Shown here in pieces: positions 42,701-50,100 of a DNA stretch of 64,000 nt. The translations under genes and the position numbers were made by a program. How positions within the stretch are numbered: position 1 is the stretch's first letter; each line of letters begins with the position of its first letter. Origin of the DNA: a virus. The notes beneath the pieces were generated by a model, which was not told the DNA's origin, did not search any database, and saw only the letters and a list, made by a program, of their open reading frames with translations. The stretch lies in IMG/VR virus record IMGVR_UViG_3300031823_000001, positions 97,741 through 161,740 of that record. One strand, given 5' to 3'.

Positions 42701-44164
42701 AGTCGCTCGAAGGGACTGCGCCCCGGCAGCAGCGTGAAGAAGGGCATGTCGGCCAACCCGTGGGGCGACGAGGGCAACGAGGCGGCAGAGCCGGACCCCT
42801 GGGATGAGTTCAGCCGGCCCTCTCGCTACATGCGGGCTCCCGAGGAGCACGAGGCATTCGGCCATCTCAGAGATGACCACAGGATCAACCCGGAGCTTCT
42901 GATGCGGCTGCCCGATGAGACTCTCCGTAGAACTCACTACGAGATACACAGCGGCGAGCTGTACGGGGCGCCAGGCAGCGGTCATTACCATGATGAGCGG
43001 CCCGGTGAAGACAACTGGGACGGCGCCCTCCGGGGGCTTCATCCTGAGGCATCCCTCCCGGCCGTCGTCGCCCACTTCGAGGATGGCGACCAGTACGTCG
43101 CCCCGCCGCAGCCTGGCGACGAGACGTGGAGCCACCTCCAGGAGGCGCACGGAGCGCGCCCTTCGGCGGGCAGCGACAAGGCGCCGGGCGCCGACTTCAC
43201 GAGTGCCCTGCACCGCAGGTTCCACGACGGCAAGAAGGCGTTCCCGGGGTCGGTCCCCCACCATCACGGGGCTCAGGCCGAGGCCCCGGCTGCCGGGCAG
43301 TCTGCCAGGGACTCCATCTCCCGGATGTTCACCCCGATCCCGCCTGAGGAGCTGGAGGCGCAGCGGCGTGCAAGCGAGCCGAAGCCCGAGCGGCTCGACG
43401 ACCGGGAGTACTCGATCCGTGACGTGAGCAGGCACTACGACTGGGAGGGGTTCGACCCCCACGAGATCGAGCACCTGGTGCACCGTCCCGAGCACGCGAC
43501 TTTCACCAGGGAGGACGTGCCGGTCCACACCCTCCGGCACGCGGACGAGCACGGGAACCTGGTGGCGCCGCCTTCCTACCACGACATCGCCAGCCAGGAC
43601 GACGACGAGCGGGAGCGCCTGGAGGGACTGGAGCGCGGCTACGAAAACGGCGAGCCGGTGCCGCCGATCGTGACGGTCCGCGACGGCGAGCACCACATCA
43701 TCGCCGACGGCTCGCACCGGGCGGCCGTCCACGTCAGGCGCGGCAGCACCCACATCCCGGCGTTCGTCACCCAGCGGACCATCTACCCGGGAGCGCACGA
43801 GGCGTCGCGCCGCGAGGACGAGATCGTCCTGGCGCCCGTCTGCGACACCGTCCCGGCGATCGACGCCTCCCCGCTGGCGCAGGTGATCGCCGCCGCCGGT
43901 CTCCTGGGGTCGTGGGCGCCGCAGACGCGGGAGGACGCGCTGGACGGGATCAGCGCGTTCACGGCTGAGGTGCTCCCCGCTCTCCGCCAGGGGCTGCTAC
44001 GGCTGGCGGCGGTCATCGAGGAGATGCCGGTGCACCCGGACGTCGCCGAGCTGCTCTACGGCATAGCGCGGGCGTCCCGGGTCGCGGCGCAGGACGGCGC
44101 GGAGATGCTGCGGAGGCTGCCCCCGGAAGCACCATGGCAGGAGAGTGGTCCCCCAAATCGCTGA
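36710..44164 (+). CDS. Giant polyvalent protein 1 (2,484 aa) with multiple ADP-ribosyltransferase-like modules
   Basis: Start ATG 36710 fits a leaderless transcript. Modules by eye: 26-190, R-S-E type ART (VHRGLRIW, MSWSDSP, GEVPVRNGAPVRVTGISW); about 220-290, Arr-like (YYHASDEDFEPGD, VYEIEPHDD); about 394-484, Tpt1/DarT-like (LYHHTTPENAAAIM); 500-900, unrecognised; about 904-1015, GNAT (DHQGRGLATAMW); about 1117-1365, LYHVTTNLPAVREHGL ART-like; about 1390-1645, ART (WFHGTQS, AQGHDGILYGNEFE, SAIIFHPHQAEI); 1746-1911, CEQCGED then a second R-S-E ART (IHRGIGVALPPEVH, NFWSSDP, REVPLQHQAPVHLKGISW); about 1994-2107, degenerate Arr-like (FYHGSRSKGLRPG); about 2229-2365, ParB-like (IIADGSHRAAVHV); C-terminal 100, helical. 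This layout matches phage 'polyvalent proteins' injected with DNA. Activities are inferred. Confidence 0.75.
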   Translation: MASIQGDGHGTDWDRVFREKDPRLTEVHRGLRIWPDYDAYQHAHDKSVPVAERAHALLGHIGDLMRREHRGIGMSWSDSPTLARQAAGEGGWSHHGLTGRPDPESPDYDDRPFHMPVVLNAAWPEKEHIETRPHVLDRHGVFPYDDAEMSQGEVPVRNGAPVRVTGISWAKDGTERDTWNHHVFDHPVHYNGTEFEPHGPGHEHTAALLEHFEAAEGDGRRYYHASDEDFEPGDTVSGGHRLDDLYLADTIPGAHKYYTSGNVYEIEPHDDPQPSMKGEYTVPSGTVKRRVPSEEVSKAVRDAYNAPDQKAARDRTNRRQREHSWRVKNDRWYHGYGGQDKPGWDEYQSHWFPEGIENATDEQSEASRHGSPLPPEIHRWIHGTEAAVQPIDLYHHTTPENAAAIMRERKMKSAERGPDGRLSAFFTTDPSPLESQAGRRGSATVHVRVPEHLTWVEDEFPSGEQWHGIPLAELRPEHFVDSEISREASVQHHGISGESAPESADIFAEPTGISPVGSHHADLMRHPERSVRVNGRGESEWVHPHLTAPDHGPYYVARDPGDPDGNEGTLHVLDRNGHATHRPYKGGSWQHANAYRDWHRLTYRQDPEGEGTERDVPSIMEDHQRHLSANPPQFPHSRTDPRDTEILRRPDARVARPEGYSPSDEYHGSYEVVRHPDTGRFHVVDNQGRHAGAGYDGAPTQIGAERSRDYIEKRQMGKERARGIADKLMGGGMEALDPGGTAESRESEANMAAASDMMGRYEGGRGKVKFDSDEEGGRPYYEREHHLPNGQASGWYAKHYGGPSADVYHRATGDLSYALLRFPVHPEDEGSMTPRLHPAFRDEHLAESLKNWHDNEESQERQSLEAADPRISRWKQQRLGSQHEVVAHFEETAAAQDPDERPFGYYTLRHRTEDLGERKPRHFIEAHTPEGSVVGRMNWFGTTGWVHHIDVAGEEDDVGNGLSSIGDGRDHQGRGLATAMWDWSQEMRPKAKHSKDQSNQGKAWARGLKDRERRDPPEEPPSFQVTAAAEYGPKPEFRAAPEHLSDDEKMEHWEGERRKKHAWESHIRRGLALGHLDYGCARELGYWGNGDEHPDETWNHEGEIVSRRGWQPLPQRLYHVTTNLPAVREHGLKSRRELGQHTTGGLGLGGGPDDTVSLTSHHGTARNILRSMHEYHDVLNGRKTPQEMIDEARTGSSAERPFLHDWIGLSGHPVPEEDELPRPMRAVMEGHEVYTNPTLRTREDMHEQEGPGWEPEDEGRDFAGHHVHNGPWRRTPTPERRRQQLSEFYKNFSWARSWAKGPDNPLFSANDAEGFAHLDPRHFAIVHATPHPGAQGFPQSSLQEWRTASGDAVHVHRAEQLEGGHLKEASVSLASRFQPGLRNPHTGGDEWFHGTQSDPGDFVHGFSHDDTHDHEDEELREHLSHWNTKLGSHFAADHGVAEHFARQGASTDDDEDDWGGDDGRSRYQEKDPQSVIHARLHLRNPKVYDSEFDMDHEAYEHEYGQRKNYISKHFEDSYEDEDPSHEDYDPDTPGEGEEWPLAARYRHDDKQPIPREQMQRRTLFSNPDMPEMPERTRWLASHPDKAGIARRFKERLQAQGHDGILYGNEFETSHATGDGGHHDLSAIIFHPHQAEITQHHQTGAPCLSREEGESQRGRMPQPGQEELPGVEEHADHFPNGFLRGAALLAHFGEPRTAMPLHMQQKLFHMQPDPTLHEPESGRHNPSDPEAHLRWRHEHDEGYEPDTCEQCGEDQRRWREHAEKHDDWQRGQDWYTDWSEEHPGDAIHRGIGVALPPEVHAVVHDESRPLAERARALAHHVVSRGGLGNFWSSDPDVSKTYAESSAKRYSSQGEKTPVMLHAHTPGTEHIETDPETLQHWGVYSYHLAGNREVPLQHQAPVHLKGISWAPPGHEAQGPHPSDPKWHNPGPHRFDQDRAWTHHEFGGDGISANASLAAVVAHFDEGPQVPSFTWKYQTYGPEGGYTDKEQEVAGPFYHGSRSKGLRPGSSVKKGMSANPWGDEGNEAAEPDPWDEFSRPSRYMRAPEEHEAFGHLRDDHRINPELLMRLPDETLRRTHYEIHSGELYGAPGSGHYHDERPGEDNWDGALRGLHPEASLPAVVAHFEDGDQYVAPPQPGDETWSHLQEAHGARPSAGSDKAPGADFTSALHRRFHDGKKAFPGSVPHHHGAQAEAPAAGQSARDSISRMFTPIPPEELEAQRRASEPKPERLDDREYSIRDVSRHYDWEGFDPHEIEHLVHRPEHATFTREDVPVHTLRHADEHGNLVAPPSYHDIASQDDDERERLEGLERGYENGEPVPPIVTVRDGEHHIIADGSHRAAVHVRRGSTHIPAFVTQRTIYPGAHEASRREDEIVLAPVCDTVPAIDASPLAQVIAAAGLLGSWAPQTREDALDGISAFTAEVLPALRQGLLRLAAVIEEMPVHPDVAELLYGIARASRVAAQDGAEMLRRLPPEAPWQESGPPNR

Positions 44165-47100
44165 CGCCGCCCCGCCCGATCAGGGCGGAGGCGGCCGACG
44201 ACCGCATCTGGTACCACGGAACGCCAGATGAGCGGACCTGGGAGCACGGTGCGCCCTACGGCATCCACGTGGGTACCGAGGAGGCAGCCAGGCAGGCTCT
44301 GCACGCCCGGATCGGCAAGCCTGCCGAGGGCGAGTGGGACGGCACCCGGGAGTACGGCAAGACGCTCCTGAACAGGGACTACAGCATCTATAGCCTGGAC
44401 GGCACCAAGACAACCCAGCGCAATCCGCCGTCGTACCCGACTAAGGGGCCTGGCTACAGTGACGGGACCACCGGCCCTATGGATGCCCGGCCGAGCATCT
44501 TCCCGGTCCGGATCAAGGGGCCGATGACTAATCACCCCGACGCCCCGGTGACCGACGATTACGCGAACGGCCGGATGCGCGGGCAGATCACCCGGGGTAA
44601 TGCGCGGCGCGGTTACTACTACACGAACCACGGTGAGGACGAGGGATCTATCTCAGCGGCCGTCCCGTCGGCCGCCCACCTGGAACGGATTCATCCGCCG
44701 AAGACTGCGGCTCACGGCGGTGAGCGGTCCTACGTTCTCTACCACGGCGCTCACCATGACGACGTGCGTAGCATCCTGGCCTCCGGCCTGCGGGGGGACC
44801 CTGACCAGCCGACGGTGACGACGAGCCGCGAGGGCGCCGAGCTGTACGGCCGTAAGCGCGACTGGACGGCGCCGAAGGTGCTGGAGATTCACGTGCCCCG
44901 CTCCCAGGTGCACCGCTACCTGGGCGAACCGCAGGAGGGCCTGCCGGTGGAAGGCACGGTGCACGCGCTGCGGGAGACGCTGCCGCCCGCGTTCATCCGC
45001 GCGGTGCACGAGGCGAGCCTGAGACGGGGAGCTGCCTGGAGTCCCCAAGTTGGGATCTTCGGCCCGACCACCGGCCTGGACCCGCTGCTGTTCGATGAGG
45101 GCGGCATGCTGCGCGGCCAGGTCCGCCACGAGATCATGACGCGGCTCGACCAGTGCCTCCGGGTGAACTCCGGGCTGGCCGGGAGCGACTGGCAGGAGTG
45201 GCTGCACGTCTGGCTGACGGGCGGGTCGGCCTCGGAGTGGGCCGGGTCACGGCCGAATGAGAAGGCGCAGGACCTGGACGTCATCGTGGCGATCGACCTG
45301 CCCGAGGCCCAGGGATACGGCGCCTTCGATGGGATGAACGGCGGGGAGGCCGCCTCCGCGCTGAACGCCGCCCTCTGGAAGCACTTCAACACCGACGGGT
45401 GGCAGCCCGGGTTCGGCGGACGCTGGAATCTCACCGCGTTCTGCAACCAGCGGGCGAAGGACGGCATCGGGGCGATCAAGCCGTACGCCGCCTACGACGT
45501 CACGGGCATGCGGTGGGCGGTCTCCCCTCCCCACCTGCCGGAGCACACCGTCGCCGACTTCGACCCGGCGGTGATCGCCCACGCCCGCGCGGTGGCGGCC
45601 GAGGCCCGCGCCATCCTGCGGATGCCCGAGCCGCTGCGCACCCGGGAGGCCCGCGACCTGTGGGAGCACGTCCACCAGCACCGCTGCACGGCGTTCTCGA
45701 AGGAGGGCACCGGCTGGGAAGATCCCGGCAACGTGGACGAGAAGATGCTGGCATACGCCCCGCACGACTTGCTGGGGAAGATTAAGGAGCTGGCGCTGAA
45801 CAGTCAGCAGAAGACGGCTGCCTGGTCGCCCGAGTGGCCGGAGGACGAGCGGTCATGGCGCGGGGAGCGTCGTCTGCTGCCCCTTACGGACCTGATCGCC
45901 AACGATAAAAACATGCGCGAGGTGCTGTCCTCGGGACGCCGTTCTGAGACCGTCGGTGCCATCCACGTCTGGCCGCGCGATGACATGCCCGGCTTTGAGA
46001 TCGGTGATGGCCACCACCGGGTCGCCGATGCCATCCGCAGGGGTGAGACCCATATCGACTCAGAGGTCGAGCCGTGGCCCGACGAAGAGCAGTACGATCC
46101 CCCGTTTTACGACTTCAGCCAGCACATGCGCCGGGAGTCAGCCCTGGCGAAGACGGCCGCCGCGCAGAACCCGCCGTGCCGGTACTGCGGGGAGCCCCTC
46201 GACGAGGAGGACGTCCGCGACGGCCACAGCGCGCACGAGGAGTGCTCCGACATGCGCTGGTGCGAGCCGCACCAGGAGTACCACGATGACCCCCAGGAGG
46301 CCGAGGGCCACAACGGCACGTACACCGACTGGGGCTGCTACCTGCCGTTCGAGGGCGGCATCCACCGGGGCCTTACCGTCCGGCTGCCGGAAGAGGCTCA
46401 CCGCCTGGTGCACGACGAGACGCGTCCGGCCGCCGAGCGAGCCCGCGTGCTGAAGAGCCACCTCGACGATGGCGGCCACTACGGCGTCCACTGGACCGAT
46501 CACCTGCCTGTCGCCCAGGCGTGGGGCTCGGACAACGGGGCCGTCTTCGGCGTCCCCGACCCGGACGACTCCTCGCGCACCCACGTGGTGCTGCACGCCG
46601 CGAGCCCGGGTGTGGAGCACATCGAGGATGACCCGGAGAAGCTGTCCGGCCGCAACCTGTGGGGCTTCGGCCATGAGAACTCCGAGCGCGAGGTCCCGCT
46701 GAAGGAGGGCGCGCCCGTCCACGTCACCGGCATCTCGTGGAAGCGCGGCGGCGAGAGCGAGTGGAACCGGCACGACTTCGGGGAGACCGCGCCCAAGACC
46801 GCCTCGTGGGACCACAGCGGATCGGACCACAGCGGCGTCTACCTGCGGTTCGGCGACTGGCCGCACGACGAGCGGTCCTTCAGCCCGGCCGGCGGCTACC
46901 ACGAGGAAGGCGTCAGCGCCTACGACCTGGACCGGCACGGCGACCCGTCGATCGACCACGGCCTCAACCGGGGCCATCAGCACGACGACGAGTGCGACGT
47001 GGACGAGAACGGCACCTGCCAGTTCCAGGACCCGTGGGGGGAGCCGGACAACGACCCGCAGGAGGAGATGCGAGGCCGCGTCGCCCGTGCCGAGCGCTCC

Positions 47101-50100
47101 CGCTACTACGGCAGCGACAAGCCCTCCGAGGTAGGTCACCTCGTCCGGGGAGAGATGACCGGCGTCGGCTACGACGGCGAGCCGTTGCTGAAGAACGTGA
47201 GGCGGGTCGGCGACTGGATCGACCACCGGCACCTGTTCCTCGACCAGGCGAAGCCGCACCGCCTTGCCCGCGACCCCTCTGACGAGGACTACGAGGAGCC
47301 AGAGGAGAAGCCGCCGTACGGCTACCGCAACCGCACTGCTGCCCTGGAGGCCGGAACCCAGCTGTATCACGGAAGCCTGCACCAGTACGCGCCGGGCACA
47401 GTACTCACTCCCGAAGGGAAGGACGCCGAGGGCTCCCGCTGGTCGGGTGACTACGTCTACGCCGCCACGAGCCCGGAGGCGGCCCGGTACTTCGGCTCCA
47501 TGCACGACACCACCCCCATGAGCGACGCGGACGTGCACGTGCACCGGGTCGAGCCCGTTGGTGACGTAGAGCCGGACGAGTTCCCCGAGGGCGCCGAGGA
47601 CGAGAGGTTCGCTCGCGGGAACTACCGGGCGAAGGCGCTGCGCGTACTCGACAGCCGCCGCGTGCCGGGACACTGGGCGAAGACGGGCGCCTACGAGGGC
47701 GAGCGGATGCTCCGCAACACCCACGAGCTTGGCTGGAGCAACGAAGAGTGGGCTGCCGCGCGCCGCGAGCCGTGGCACGCGGCGGCTAAGCTCGCCCAGC
47801 GGCAAGTGCGCCTGGACCACCCGAAGACGACCATGGATTTCCCGCGCGGCGAGGAGGGCGACCGGATGGTCGGCCATATCCTCCGCCATACCGGGTACCA
47901 GGGGGACGTCAGCGGGGCGTTCGTCTCCCGGCATCCTGATCCCGCGAGGAGGACCTCCAATCCCGCGTGGCTGGACGGGTACCCCGGGGTAACCCTGCAC
48001 CCGGAACGATGGGACTACGGCACTGTCGCGCATGAGGCCGCCCACCACGCAGTGATGGAGGCCCACGGTGTCGGCCCGAACCAGTACGAGTCCGACGAGG
48101 CCAGTCACGGCCCCGAGTGGGCCGGGCACTACGCGCAGGGGCTGAACAGGATCTCGAAGAGCGCCGGGGACGACTTCCTGGCCCACCACCAGTTCTACCG
48201 GGACCTGATCGGCGAGGGCCTCCAGTGGAAGCGCCCGTCGGACATGGACGCGGCCGACGAGCGGTGGCGGAACTCGGGGGAGTCTTACCCGCGCGGTCCC
48301 CGACCGCAGCAGAGTCACTACGGCACGGGCATCGAGCGCGAGGCGGCAGCGGCAGAAGGACCTGCCGGGATCCGCATGGTCGAGCCTGAGGAGTACCGGA
48401 AGTACGTCTTCCCTGACTACCCGGCGAAGACCCTCCCGGCTCTCGCCAGGCACCTGAGGAAGAACAGCCCGGGGTACTACGACAAGCTCCGCGCTGACGT
48501 GCAGGCTAACGGGGTCCGCACGCCGCTCCTGGTGCGCTTCCCCGGCGTTCCCGGGCACCCGGTGAAGAAGCCGCAGGTGATGGATGGCCATCACCGGGGA
48601 GCTGTCGCCAGCGAGCTGGGCCTCCCGGTGCCAGTTGGCGACTATGACAACGAAGAGCACTATCGGTCGGCTATGCAGGCGGGGCAGGCGTGGTTCCGCG
48701 AGAACCACGACCTGAAGGCCGGCATCGTGCGCGAGGCGGCAGCCGACCCGGCTTACCTGCACGGAGGGCCGAACCGGGTGGAGCCCGGCGGTCTCATCCA
48801 CCAGGACGCCATGCCGGAGAGCTACGGTCGGCTAAGCCATAACTTCTTCACTACCAGCCGGGACGTGGCCGAGGAAGCCGCTGACATGCGCAACGGCCTC
48901 GGCCACGGCTGGGTGCATACCGTTGAGCCGACCGGGCCGTTCGAGGTTGACCCGGGCGAGCCGGATTCCTGGAAGTCGGAGGCTCCCCTGCGGGTGCTGT
49001 CGGTAGAGCCGGGCCGGCTGAATGGCAAGGTCCCGCACCCGCCGATCGTGCGCGAGGCGGCGGCTGAGCACGGCCCCGTCTACACCTACGTGCCGGGCTC
49101 CTCCCCGGGGTCGCACGCGATCGTCGCGCACCCGGCCGGGGCCGAGCAGACGAAGGAGAACCGCATCGGCAGGCTGAGCTGGACCGAGGAACCCGAGGGA
49201 CCGCGCGTCGTAAACGTCCACGTGGACGAGGGGTGCCGGCGGCACGGCATCGCGACCGAGATGCTGCGGCGCGCCGAGGAGATCACCCCCGGGATCAGGC
49301 ACTACAACCCTAGTCCCGACGCCGTGAAGTGGATCGAGGGGATGGGCAAGGAGGCGGCAGCCGGAGACTACCGCCAGCCGCACCAGGGGCCGGACGCTGA
49401 GGACGGGGAGGCACTGCACGAGCTGGGGACGAAGGGTTTTTTCCCGCCTGACGTGCACGAGCGTCCGCAGGATTACGGGGCCGACACCCAGACGGCGGGC
49501 AAGATCCGTAAGGCACGCGGCAACCCGGACGAGCGGATCACCATGTACCGGGCGATGCCGAGCCCGCATCACAAGATCAACACAGGCGACTGGGTGACCT
49601 TGTCCGAGGACTATGCCCGTGAGCACGCCGAAGAGTCTCACCCGGACGATAACTACGCCGTCCTCGGTAAGGTCACCCGCGCCAGGCACCTGCGCAATGA
49701 TGGCAACGACCTGAACGAGTGGACCTACCACGGGCCGACCCAGCACTTCCCGAAACTTGTTGACCGGGGCGGCAAGAACGGCGGCTGGAAGAACTCAGCC
49801 GAGCTGAGCAAGGCCCAGTGGAAGGACGTGCCCCCGGAGGATGAGATGCCGTCCCGCGAGGCGGCCAGCTCTGACGGCGTCCCCCAGCGGCCGAAGCGGA
49901 CCCCCGGCAGCGCCATGGTGTACCTGGACGTCCCGCACGGCACCGTCGAGCCGTACGAGGGGATGGAGACCGGCCACCACGTCGCCCTGGCGTACCTGCC
50001 CCGCAAGATCGGCGACGAGGACTTCGCCCGGGTGGTGGACCGCGCCCGGGAGGCGGCGGCCAGGCACGCGCCGATGAAGGCCACCATCTCGGGCGGCGGG

